Position numbers and translations under genes: made by a program
NCBI GenBank assembly: GCA_002633005.1
Contig: NMRA01000244.1
Coordinates: forward strand, 162,926-226,925
DNA length: 64,000 bases
Source: Phoronis australis
Taxonomy: Eukaryota > Phoronida > Phoronidae
Reading direction: 5' to 3'
Part shown: one piece after another, positions 1-11,800 of the stretch
How positions within the stretch are numbered: the first letter of the stretch is position 1
How the letters are laid out: the number at the start of each line of letters is the position of its first letter
Notes under the pieces: generated by a model
Seen by the model: the letters and a program-made list of their open reading frames with translations, nothing else
The model's database searches: none
What the model was told of the DNA's origin: nothing

Positions 1-867
1 ACACAACAAATGACTGCCTGGAAACAGTTACTAAGCAGTACGAGGCATGACCAGCTAAACAAACACATAAATTTATGGATTTCTCAAAATTAATCGCAAC
101 AACCGTGCGATCGCATCGGAGCTATCTCTATCAAAGGTGTCAATAGCCTGATAATAAATCACAAATGTTATGCAGGAGACGACACTTCTACGCAGTCAGC
201 GTGCACATGCTTTCCTGGCGACTCATTCATGCAAAGGGGTACTTGCAACGAAGCAATGAGGAATGAACAAGAGACCGACCGAGGAGTGGTATTACATACA
301 GCTAATTAGGTGGAAAGAACATTTTGAACGCCATTTTAGGCTTTCGAAAGGATAGTACCCGCAGCTGATTCACACTATGTCTTTAAATGTATATTGAGCG
401 ATGTTTAAGTAGCATGACTATTACCTCTGGACATGCCATTTCACACAAGGGCAACTCTTCCGTAAAATTACAGTGTGGTGTAAATAGAGGTCAGAGGTAC
501 TACAGTTATTTTTGGATTAATAACCCGCTTCAGTCTTATTTCACTTTACTATAAAATTGTCCAGTATAACTTTAAAATAAAACAATAGCATATAACTCTC
601 GCCATAGGCCTACGTCAAAACTTTGATGTCAATTTGAACATTAATCGACAATCGTTGCTAAGCGATTTTGGTGAGCAAAAAAGTATTTGTTGGGTCGGAA
701 AATTCGCCTGCATCGAAACACGAGGCCCACTCTGTCAAGCAATGAGAAAGTAGAATAGCTGAAAATGTTTTTTATTTCTCTGGTGACTCACGAACTAACT
801 GTGGAATTACAAGAGCACTCAACAAAGTCAACAAAACGAGGTTTAGCATCCTTTTAAAGAAACAAAC
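1..867. other. Left edge, no gene recognised
   Basis: AT-rich non-coding sequence. The only recognised item is GGACATGCCATTTCACACAA at 429-448, repeated at 53085-53104 in the other gene, so a dispersed repeat of unknown type. Confidence 0.5.
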
Positions 868-1095
868 GTGTATGGCAGACTGTACCGTCATACTTTAGAT
901 GGGGGCTCAAGGATTGGTCCGTCTCTTGATCACCACCATTGCTTAGTGGAAGTCTTCCATCATTTTCAGTCATTGTATCACCAGAAATATCACAACACGT
1001 GCATGCAGTTTTAGTACAGTTATGCATATAAACAACATCATTTCCATGATGCGGACAAAGCGAAAAATACGTGATACATATGTGAGAATGGTTAT
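868..1095 (-). CDS. Possible further alpha2delta C-terminal exon
   Basis: An open frame bounded by a weak acceptor (GTAAG) and a GTTTGT donor, phase 1 on both sides as exon 27 would require. It contains NDVVYMHNCTKTACTCCD and ends in LKYDGTVCHT. This resembles, loosely, the SNLFMVVVDSSCLC and IRYNESLKCER segments near the end of alpha2delta-3. The acceptor has a poor pyrimidine tract and the likeness is short, so it may be chance. Confidence 0.3.
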
Positions 1096-1604
1096 CTTAC
1101 GATGAAGAACATAAAACTACTGAATGCCGTGTTGTTCTTTTGAGAATGTGTGATTAGCATTAGATTCACCAGAAATATCCAACATGGCCGCATATGTCGA
1201 CATTTCCATTGCTGCCTCGGGAAGTCGTTTTCGTAACTGGTATTTGGAGCTCTTTTGAGTGCTTGACAACAATTGTTCTTATAACACCCGGTCTGTTTTA
1301 TAAGTACGCGTGTCTTCGACTTGTCCTGACTTAAATGTTCAAAAACACCAGTCAAAGTTTCCTGGCAGGTCTATCGAGGTCATTTGCCACGTAAAGCCTG
1401 ACTACACCCACAGGCGTTCTCAGCTTCTGTTCGTCCCCAATACACTATATACAATACTATAAGGTATGACACTCCCGACCTGAAATTCCACGGGTGCTTC
1501 ACTCCAGCCGTTCATATCAAACAAACTTGTTACATTTACAGAAAACAAGGTTTCAACAAACCATTAGCAACTGTTCTTTCTTCCAATACCATGTCATTGA
1601 AATG

Positions 1605-2412
1605 TAGTGTACGAACCACAGTGTGGTGTACGTACCCCCATGTGAATAAATACCATGGAACAAAAATATTACACGGTAAGTAAGCATCACTTGTCACAGA
1701 CAGCTTCCTCAATTAAAAATGCTAGGTTAAAAGGGTGTTAATTACAAATACAATTGTTTTGAGTCAAATATTAGCATTTGTGTAGTGTACGTACCCCCAT
1801 ATTTTAACATGTGTCTGTTTTCAAAGAATGACAGACAGATATTATGCACATGACTGCATGCTGTACTTTTTATTTGTTCTATTTGAATATTGGTAAATGA
1901 ACTAACTCTCAGTAGATTTTAATTATTTTTATAAACCTGAAAAGTCACTGAAATGTAGTGTACGTACAACTGCATAGTGTACGCACCTTCAACCTCTGTG
2001 CTATAAAGTATTGCCCACCAGAATTTTTACTCTGCGCGTGCAAGCGCAGAGTACTATTGTTCCTGGGTTTTTTTCATTTTCATTCTTCTTATTCTTATTC
2101 TTCTTCCGACCAACTTTTTACATACTGCTGTTCTCATGAACAATACTGATATTTCCAAAATGAATACAGTCTGACAAAAAAACAATGGACATTATCAACT
2201 TTGTGGAGAATAAAATGCCACACAGGACTTGGCTAGTAGTGAAAATCCTAGAAGACACGTCTTGTGACAACTGATGTTGCAGAGGCAGGTTCTCTATCTC
2301 CCAAGACAACTTTAACTTGCAAGAAACCAACAAGTAGAGGCATCACAAAATTCGAGACCATTCCATACATTTGTAAATTTGACGTTGATTGACTGTGCGT
2401 AGTGTACGTACC
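1605..2412 (+). repeat. Six direct copies of a TAGTGTACGTACC motif inside the transposon
   Basis: Copies or near copies start at 1605, 1624, 1783, 1955, 1975 and 2400, all in the same orientation. The core GTACGTAC is a perfect palindrome. Repeated short motifs inside the ends of TIR elements often bind the transposase, but the clustering here is not symmetrical. Confidence 0.7.
2028..2053. repeat. Perfect 10-bp hairpin
   Basis: TACTCTGCGC and GCGCAGAGTA flank a six-base loop, followed by a pyrimidine-rich TTC/TTATTC run. It lies inside the 1,563-bp transposon. Confidence 0.7.
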
Positions 2413-3267
2413 TCCCAACCAGTACCATTTTTTACTGTTTACAAGTTGAACACTGGGCCTAGCATTGCTTTAACTATTTTAACCAACTGGTGAATTTATT
2501 GAAAACTAGGCAATTAGCACCAATAAAGTTTTTGAAAAAAGTAGTTACTTGTCATTTTCTTTTTGTAAGAATCATATTGCTCATTATACTGTTTTAAGAT
2601 AAGCAATGTAATGATCATCTAGAACAACTTGATCAGCACGGTAATAACTTTTCTTACTTTAGTATGTGATGCATCTTCAATTTGATCGAGAACTTATTAA
2701 ATTAACAGTTAGCTTATGAATTTCTGCATGATAGAAGTGGGCTGTGATCACATACAGATGTGATGCATTAGGCCATGAAATTTTATTCGGTGGTTCTTGT
2801 GCAAAAATATTTTAGATTACAAACTTGGAATGATGGTACTTTGTAATAACCCAGATTTTACAGTTATATGACAACCTTCCTTTTTCACCAAAAGTGGTCA
2901 CCGAATATGGGACTTGTTTGGGATTTGCCCGATAGTGTATTGGGGACGATCAGAGCCTGAGGACGCCTGTGACTACACCGATACGACTTTGTAATCGACT
3001 ACCGCATACGACTAATCCGAGCGTTCGTGTAGAGAGGGCTAAGCATGTAAAGCCCGCACACATATCGTTGGCCAATTACGACAAAAGTCTGAGTTATATA
3101 CTGTGATAATAACCTTATCATGGCAGTAATAAATAATTATTACATTAATAAGTCAGCCGATCAGAAGCCATATATAACGATAGAAATATTTATAACAGTA
3201 ATACACCTGTAAATACTTATGTTCGAAGTATGTCCCGAAAATAATAGGTGCGTCGCAAGCTCCGTTT

Positions 3268-3597
3268 CCAGAGAGCGGGAATTGAACCTGCCGTGGTCGT
3301 GGAAGCGTTGAAAATTTTGACCGATAACACGAGAGACGGAGAGGAAAGTGGCAAGAATATGCTCGGCGAGAGATAAGAGGGGAAGGGCCATTTGGAAGGG
3401 ATGAGGTGACAGGACGCGAGTTCGTTACTGCCAATTTGGAGGAAAACGAAGCGGAGGGAAATGGAGGAGACGCGGGGGAGGAGATTGTAAATGGATCGGG
3501 GTCGGTGGCACCCGAGAGACCCAAGAAGTGGGTCTGGACAAGACGGGGATCGAAACCGAGGTTAAATAGGTCAAACGTTGCTAAAGCGAAGTACTGA
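3268..3597 (+). other. GC-rich coding-like segment of unknown origin
   Basis: Two consecutive plus-strand frames look coding in composition. One ends at TAA near 3376 and contains RAGIEPAVVVEALKIL and DGEESGKNMLGER. The other runs from 3406 and ends at 3597 with APERPKKWVWTRRGSKPRLN. The minus strand is also open over much of the block. No family is recognised; a decayed transposon ORF is the simplest explanation. Confidence 0.3.
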
Positions 3598-4345
3598 TGG
3601 CAGGAAATATAACATTACTGAGAACAAAGGGGACCTATGACATGTGACAATCAACAGCCTATGGGAGCCAGCAGCTGACCAAACTCGTGGCACATGACAC
3701 AAACGAACAAATAGTGAGGCTGGAAATGGAATGTCCTAGTGCCTCGTGTGCAGAAGGACCGCATGCGAATTTACACAAAGGATTAATGGACCAGTCCGAA
3801 AGATGGGGGTACAAGTGGGACGAGTCCATATTCTCACATTTTTTATTTAACGAGTGAAATATCATTTATTACTTGATAAATAGGGTCGTCCTGGATTACA
3901 CACACACTCGAACCCCGCTGTATTTACCCACAATGCCGTAAACATCCGTCAGACACATTTGCTGCCATTGGAGTTTTACATGTTATTTCTGTTTTTGTCT
4001 GATTCTTTACAAGTTTTCCTCGGTTGCATCACTCTATTCGTCCCTTCAGTGCCAATATTAAGTATTACTGCTGTGCTGTGGGCTGCAACTCCGACGTGAG
4101 AAAGTTTGATAAACTAGACAAATACTCGTGGATGCCTTTCCGACATCAACGAGATATGCGAAAATGCGCCTGATTTATGAAACAAGGTTACGCACTTTCT
4201 TATCTCTGGGACAAAGGAAAGTTGCATGGCCGTATAATCCGGGACGGCCCTATTAGCCAATGAAAGTCACCGATTTTGATATGAGGCAATTATTCAAACT
4301 ATGTTTAACATCTTTCTCTCCATAAACTGTGAACAACCTACTAAT

Positions 4346-4501
4346 CAGGGACGGATCCAAGATTTTGAGTTTGGGGGCAGGGCAGAGTATTAGCCAGGAT
4401 TTTGCCCGTCAGACATTCGCACCCCCGAACTGACAAATGGAATCGGGGAAAATTTTAGGGGGACCATGGCCCCCTTGCCCACCCCCCTTAAATCCGCCAC
4501 T
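4346..4501. mobile_element. MITE-like repeat, CAGGGACGGATCC / ATCCGCCACT ends
   Basis: The left end CAGGGACGGATCCAAGATTTTG and the right end CCCCCTTAAATCCGCCACT are imperfect inverted repeats around a G-run and C-run core. Flanks CTACTAAT and CTACTCAT differ by one base, suggesting an 8-bp duplication. Related ends occur at 27923, 34030-34296 and 42569. Confidence 0.65.
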
Positions 4502-4812
4502 ACTCATAGTCCCATTACCATCTCTCTTGAAGATTAAAAAACGAGCATTATGCGCAAGACGCGCTATTTTCTGTCCGAGGCACATGGCAATTTAATTGCG
4601 AGTTTCAGAACCTACCATTGGCTGGTTCAAGATAATTTAATTGTCGTGATTATTTATTACTGTTATAATTATTCATTACTGTCGTAATTTTTGTGACTGT
4701 CATTATTTCTGACTTCTGCCTGGCTGATTTATTAACATGGTAAATAACTTAGATATGTTGAATGGTTAGTCGACCCAGCGTTGTCAGAGTGGCACTTTTC
4801 GACCTATCAATT

Positions 4813-4992
4813 GACCTACAGTGTATCGCCAAGATTTTGAGTGACGGCTTACTGACAAATCAGAACGCATCATTCTTGACACACCTTCGTTTCCAAGCCG
4901 CCATTTTACCAGACAAACAACACTTTGCGGGGTAAAACTTATTGTTTTTTTGTCGGTCGACTTTTGGCAAGGGGCAGAACTTGCGATAGGTC
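4813..4992 (-). mobile_element. MITE copy 1 (GACCTATCGC family, AATT duplication)
   Basis: Reverse-orientation copy of a family also present at 7193-7363 and 24536. Terminal GACCTA...TATCGCC and GCGATAGGTC are inverted, and AATT flanks both sides (4809-4812, 4993-4996). The interior shares AAAACTTATTGTTT and TCTTGACACACCTTCGTTTC with the other copies in reverse complement. Confidence 0.8.
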
Positions 4993-5699
4993 AATTAATT
5001 GACTGCGCGGTCTAGCAACCAAAATTTGGGAAGTAAACTAATTTTTGTACAGTCTCTTGTGCACGGTATTAGTACGATAACACACGTAAGTGTTGGCTTA
5101 CGTAGTAAATGTCTCGAGATCGCTTTCTGCAGTTGTAAGTCAGCAACTCTTCAATGAGTGAAAACAATTTTAAGTTATCAACTGCGACCTCTGACGGACG
5201 AAGGTACGCAGGAGAAAGCTGATTGATGAATCTGTCGGCATGTGTAATTAAACCGGAAAAATGGAAGAAACACCCAGCCGAGTAAATTTACAATTAATCA
5301 GCAAAGAATATCCGACCAGCCAGCCGATGGAAATATCAACCGTATAATCAGTGATGGTGAGTACATGCAAACAATGCTTCTCATGCTCTACAGTTCTCAT
5401 CCGCCTTCTGTCTACGTCTGCTAATGTTCTTAAACTCTCACTATTAGAACAGTTGCAATAATTCTTAAAAACTGCATGTATCAATCTCAAAGAATCAGAA
5501 ACGAAACAACGTGCAAGACATCACATTACGTATTCAATCAAATCTACTCATTCTGTCGCGTTTGAACACATTAAACACTCTGAGGCAAATGATACAAGAT
5601 ATAAAAAACATGCTGTATAAGAAACTTCTACAATTTGTCTCACGAGAAGACTTCAACGAGATGTATAATACTTCTGAACGACTTAATATTCCACGTAAC

Positions 5700-5821
5700 G
5701 ACACATATAGCATTGGCCGACTTCACGTGTTGTTAGTACCGGCAAAGGAGACGGACATAGTGCTCTGCTGTCCATGTACTCACCCATAGTTTGGTGGCTC
5801 CCGCTCCACAGGCTATAAACA
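5700..5821 (-). CDS. CACNA2D3-like: alpha2delta exon 27 (Cys-rich C-terminal start; donor uncertain)
   Basis: Continues in phase with [20 protein letters not shown] and [20 protein letters not shown], whose Cys spacing fits EPCDTEYPAF and IACEDC of alpha2delta-3. A GTGAGT donor inside (5778-5783) would truncate it at 5784, but the Cys pattern argues for read-through. Reading on, a TAA occurs at 5683-5685. The donors available before it (GTTACG after 5700, GTGGAA) are weak, so either this is the end of the protein or the splice site is poor. Confidence 0.55.
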
Positions 5822-8800
5822 CTGAAGTGGATTAAAAATCTGAAAGTACACATACACGTCTGAATAACAAGTTAAGAAGCACTACAATTATTATCAGCAA
5901 TAAGTGTTCTGTCTTGTATTAATATTTATTTATTATGAAATGTGGAATAATTATTTATTGTACTTACAGCGCTAGTTCCTGGACTCCCCAGAGGAGGGCC
6001 TTCATGAAGCTGGTGATGGGCTGAAGTGAGGAGCACGGAGATTAATACAACGAAATGAAATACGAACCAACTACACCTAAAATAGTCCTGAGTTTTCTAA
6101 AAACACTAGTCGCATAGAACTGTTAATGCTGAATAGGTGGAGAATAGTTTATCATTTTTCTTTAGATTTGTAAGCTTTTGCATGTAGATGTTCCATTTTG
6201 GTTTGCAATTTTATAGGCCTGCGATGAGGTATTGTTTGACTGGTGAGCTGTAATTGGGTGATCCTTGAGACTGCGGCATTATGACTCATCCAACCACAAG
6301 TCCTGCACAAAACCGCCGGCTATTCAATTCTCAGCGCAAAAACAGGATCGTCTGAGGTCTGGAAATATTAAATCAAATACCATTTCTTCGCAGGACTACT
6401 TTTGTAGAGTACTGCAAAATTTGTAATGGTTTAATGCTGTTTTGTGTGTTTACAGTTATGAGGTTAGCTTCAATACGACTTTTTTCTAAAATGCAAAATG
6501 CTGAGATCTGAATCACAAAATCTGGAAATTCGCTGGTTCTCTGTGGATTATATATAGTTTAATTAGAAGTTGAGCTACTCACATTAAGTAAGTAGGTGGC
6601 AGCACTTGTGGCAGTATCCACAAACTGACAGACAGCCTGGAAATCGAACAGTTGCACACTGAAACAAGCAATAACGGCGAGTTATAATTCACAAATCTCG
6701 TGAAACCGGTTACACTTTTAAGTGAGCTACAATATACACCAAACAACCACACCATCTTCACTGACACCAGCGCGACCTTGACCTATGTCTTCATCTTTTG
6801 GCTATGACTTAAGCATTCAGTAAAAAAATAACTTTCGATTGAAACACAGTGCAATTATAAAACCGATCTTTCAAAACTCGTTAGGCACTCAAATGAGATA
6901 TGATTCGTGAATTTGGAAAGAAAATGCTGCTTCTGAAAAAATGCAGGCTCAAAGAGTGGGCTTGTTATGGCGATTCATTACATACGCTGCGCATGCGCTC
7001 ATTACTAAGGAAGTGTCATTTCTTTACATGCTCATAGACAACTTCTTGCCTGAGAAAAGAACAAGTTGTCACCAGTTGAATAGCAGTAACGTGTTCGTTT
7101 CTTGAGCCCAGGTTTATAGCAGTGTTTACTTCCATAGAACAATTACTGTCTTAACACAACAGGTATGAAATAGGCTGGCATACCAGACAATTAACCTATC
7201 GCAAGCTCGGCCCCCTTGCGTAAAGTCGACAAACAAACAATAAGTTTTACCCGGCAACGTGTTGCTAATCGGGTAAAATGGCGCCTTGGAAACGAAGGTG
7301 TGTCAAGAATGATGCGCTCTGGCTGGTCAGTTAAGCCGTCACTCAAAGTCTTGGCGATAGGTCAATTCATAGCCGCCATAGCAACTGGATTCTACCCTCA
7401 AAAGACTTGTGGATGATGTAAATCGACATGATATTTGTTGACATGGGACAACCCATAGACATCACATAGACCGGGCGCGCTTCTTAGATACATGCAGCTC
7501 GCGTTGTCAATACGACGCCATATTGGAAAGTGTTACACAGGACAAAAATGGCGGTAAACACGCCATCAGTCATAAAATCGGCGGGCTCGCAGTGCTATGC
7601 TTGCAGCCAAAGAGTTAAGTTTTTTGGTCCTGCCTTTGAGTCATGGGTTTTTTGGTTCGGCCATGGAGTCTAGAGGTGCTGCCGCTAGGTTTTTATGTTC
7701 TCCCACTATAGTTTAAGTGGAGCGATTTTGCGTCGGTTCCACATCAGTCTTGTTGATTGAGACCATATAAGATCAATTAAAAGATAATTATTGACCAGCA
7801 TATGCTGTTATCCAATGATGATGCTGTTTGTTAATAGTACTAAGTAAATATTTGGTATCAATGCCAATCATATGTATTTTTGCTTGTTCTGAAAAATAAC
7901 ATCGGCCCGAACCTAGCCAGCCAGCTAGCTATATGAAGACAGTCGTCAAAATACAGCTAGGTACCACTCTGTATATAATGTTTGAACATAAATCAATGAC
8001 ATTTCTGAATTCCCATCAAATACTGGTCATGATTAAAGTTATTGAATCACCAAAATCGCCCAACTATACAATCGAAGGAGCTCCCTATTTGGCGAAGTGG
8101 GCAAAATGTCCGCCTCAGAGAAACAACAAGTACGAGAAAACGAGACAAAGGTCCACTAAAAAAGACGCAAATTCGAGCCCCCCCATTTTCAAGGCTGGGT
8201 GCGCGCATGCAACCGCTGTACGTCTGGTAAAGTCACGGAACGGGGAACGCCCTAATGAACTTTGAAAACCTGTCATTTATCTATATGACTCCAATGAGGT
8301 CATTTTTCACAGTAGTTCACATAAAATTTAGTCCCTCCCCCATTAAATGTGACCTGGGTCGTATTTTAATTTTACGTAGTTACCCGGGGTCATTTTCAAT
8401 ACTGAAAACTAAGTCTTATTGGGGCACAACAAAAATAGTCCCAAGTGAGCAGCACGTCTCCTGGATATAAGGTATTTGCATCGAGCGACACGAATTAAAC
8501 GATAAATTTGCGCGATCTTACTGGTTTCTCTTGAAAAAACGTAAGAAATAAAACGCTCACAGTGGATAACAAGCGTGCAGCCGCTTAGACAATTCAAGAA
8601 TCTGCCACTGGTTGCGGTCATCTATTAGTTTGATATTTTCCCTATTGACTGATTGACACTTAAAAAAACGCATGAATGTGCGACATCACATGTTTTGTGA
8701 TGTTTCTGGAAAAAATCACACACTTCGGCCTCTTTATTTGTTAGATATCGCGCTTTGAAAAGAGAAATTTACCCCGTTTGTTTACACGGCAATTAGCCTT

Positions 8801-11800
8801 GTCACGTGACTAGTAACATTCTCCAATATGGCGTCAAGTTGTCAGCTGCAGTTGCACGTGCGCCCGGTATTAAGATGTCTATGGGACAACTTTTTGTACA
8901 ACTACCTCCGGGATTAGGAAGGAAATCGTTTTTATGATGGTATAGAGAGGTACGAGGAATATTATATGTGATACAGTAAATGAGTTTATAATGGCTACAC
9001 TTGATTTACATTGCAGGGTCAACCGCCAGAGACATTTGATTGGTTACTGATGACGACTTCCGGCATAACATTCAAGCAGATGTCTCAGTCAGTTCACTTG
9101 ATGGAACCAACATAGTTAATCGAGTGCAGTCAAATATGCGTCCTTCGAGGTGAGTAAGATACAAAAGAAACCAACCAACCAAACACTGAAAAACAAAAAG
9201 CTTTAACAAGTACTTTTAAAACGAACACCTAACAACTTGGAAATGACGTTTATGCTCACCTCTTAAAAACTTTCTTTTCAATAAGGTCAGTCATGACGTA
9301 GCCGTCGACTTCTCCAAAGAACTTGCCAACTTGCTGAAAATCTTCCGCCACCACAACGTAACCATTATTATCGAGGAGATAACAGTCAACTTTCTAGAAA
9401 GAGCGAAGAATGTAGCCGTATGACGTGTAGCCCTCATGAAACGGGTGCGGGAGGGGAAAGAATTACTTTTCTGCGGTGTGCACCACGGGCATGTTAGCGT
9501 CAACTTACGTTCCGTTTTTGTGCAAACAGAAAAACAGCTTGAATTGAAGGCAAACAGTATGCTAAAGTTTACTGTTGAAATTTTTGTGTTGTACTCACCT
9601 CTGAGAAGCAAGTGAAGGCGCACTTGTTGTCCGGTTCCATAGAACAGTCCGAGGACGTGTTCATCATAGTCTGTAGAACGTGCGTATACTTGAGCTGAAG
9701 CCCCACAGCACCCGCCATCCCTGTCTTTTTGTTGGTCGTGAAAAATACACCAGAAGATCCAGTGATAACGGCACTGTTTTCATCACCTTGGTTACCTGCA
9801 ATGACGGATAGAATTTGTCTAAGCTTTGCGTTAGGTCTGTCGTGATCATGTCATTTTGATAAAATTCAGCAAAAAGCACGACACATTAATAGCAAAAGAA
9901 CAATATCAATAACATAATCAAGTTTTATTTAATATAGAGGTCATTCCGTTTTCGTTTTAGGCAACAATAGAATTATTTCATAAAAATGATAAAATACCTC
10001 CTTTTGATAGTCCCTCGTATACAAGTAGAACACTGTAAAAAGAATTCCTAAAAGCGTTTTGGACAATGGTGTTTATCAAACATATTATCTGAAAGTTTCA
10101 TTTGGTCAGCCATTTTGGAGATATGATCTTCCAAATTTAGCCACATTTGGACATTTTTTAAGACACATTTACAGCACAGTTGCAATTTCACATTTACAGC
10201 ACAGTTGCAATTTCACATTTACAGCACAGTTGCAATTGCACACCTGCAGGTCAGGACTCCTATATGAAAAAAAAAAGAATTTCGGGAGAACTCAAATGTG
10301 CACAAACCTATACCAATGGGAACGGAGAATGTAAACTTGTCTTTGCCTGCGTCCGCAGCCCGTTTGTAGTAGGACTCTTCAATGGTATTGGGAGCCGACT
10401 CAATGAACAGGCTGCAAACACAAAAGAGGGTGTAGTTAGTTCTTGAGCGTAAACAAATGTCGAAGCTGGATTGACATGATAAACTGTGTTACTGCCATGT
10501 CACTGTGCCTTCATACGGCACTCGAAGGCTTTGATGCACCCAATGCATGTATGCATGTTATTTTTCCAGTGGATCCGTTTGTATCGATCCTTTTACGCCA
10601 TAAGGCTCCTGGTCAGTTAAATTCCACATTAAAAAAGACTGTTCGAATCTGTCCACGAGTCTCCCGAGATATTCGCTGTAGGCCTACTTTCAAACAATAC
10701 AACAAACTTCTGTAAAAACAAAACAATGCAAATGCAGCCATGCTTTTTAGAAACGCCGCCACCAAAGTATGGCATACACAAGACAATAACGTCGAACTTT
10801 TCTTTTCTGGAGTTGAAGTTTACAGTATGTGAGACGATTGGACATTACCTTTCGTATGATTGGCCATTTAATTCCCCACGTGACAAGCCACTTCTGGAAC
10901 CGTACCACACTTGTTCAACTTGAGGCCTAGAACAAAGCAGTTTGTTTGGAGGTTACAAGAGAATGATTGAATGTTAGACGCAAGTTCACTGCTGCTGGAA
11001 GTTCAAGAAGTATTGAAACTCTTTCTCAAACTTCTCCACGTTTGAAAATACTTTGTCACTGACGTCAACAACTGAAGAGTTAAATGCACACAAAAACAAA
11101 GGGAAGCCATTATAGCGGTTACATACCTTGACGTCACGTCCGCTATGGTAAAGCTTGGTCTTATGTAATAAACATTTAGTTCTTTCGAAGACTAAAATCA
11201 CATTTAATTTCACTAAGGAATAAATTGAGACCAATTCCGTAACGCCAATGAGTCTAAAGCAGGTAGGTAGTGCAAAGCTGTAGCAACGGAAAAGTTCGTG
11301 TTATTGGAAAGTGAATTCCTGGACTAATTACTGTGCAATCCTTAAATTTGTGAGATTTTTATATTCGAACAAATTCGGTATGACCGGCGTGTACCTATTT
11401 GACAAGACTTACAAAATCTGCCAATTCTTGAGGAGGACCTTCGAGACTTTAGCATCGTACAGGAAACCTCCGACCAGATCCTCTCTACAGGCTTGCCGCA
11501 AGGAGTCGTTACCATTTTTTATCTCCTGTAGGTGTTTGTCAAGAGCTGTCAGAATATCGCCCCCGTCTGAAGCCAAATTGCAATAGTTCCTGGATGGGAA
11601 CAGTAAATAAATGTGAAAGAATCATCCAAGTTGATTTTACGTATGTTTAGCATGACTAACGACTTATGGGAAATATTTAAAGAAACCAAATTCGAGTTGT
11701 GACCATAACTTGTCATTCCAGACATGCGCATAAGGAATCGTAAAAAGGACAGTGTCACGTTAAACCAATATATCGTATTATACCGTTTTTGATACGAGTT

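Larger units (their letters stand above)
1401..2979. mobile_element. 1,563-bp non-autonomous TIR transposon with 8-bp target duplication
   Basis: The element spans 1409-2971. Its left end CACAGGCGTTCTCAG and right end, read inward on the other strand, CACAGGCGTCCTCAG form imperfect terminal inverted repeats of about 40 bp, both running inward to CCCCAATACACTAT. The flanks are identical: ACTACACC at 1401-1408 and at 2972-2979. An 8-bp duplication fits hAT or P-type elements. No transposase-like ORF is inside (longest frames about 60-70 codons), so it is non-autonomous. It lies in the candidate last intron of the alpha2delta gene or just 3' of it. Confidence 0.85.

Noticed and set aside
5778-5783. 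GTGAGT as the donor of alpha2delta exon 27
   Set aside because: A good consensus, but read-through gives the conserved Cys spacing of the C-terminal region; kept as an alternative.
5511-5789. Plus-strand frame of 92 codons
   Set aside because: It is antisense to alpha2delta exon 27, whose Cys pattern fits the family; the plus frame shows nothing.
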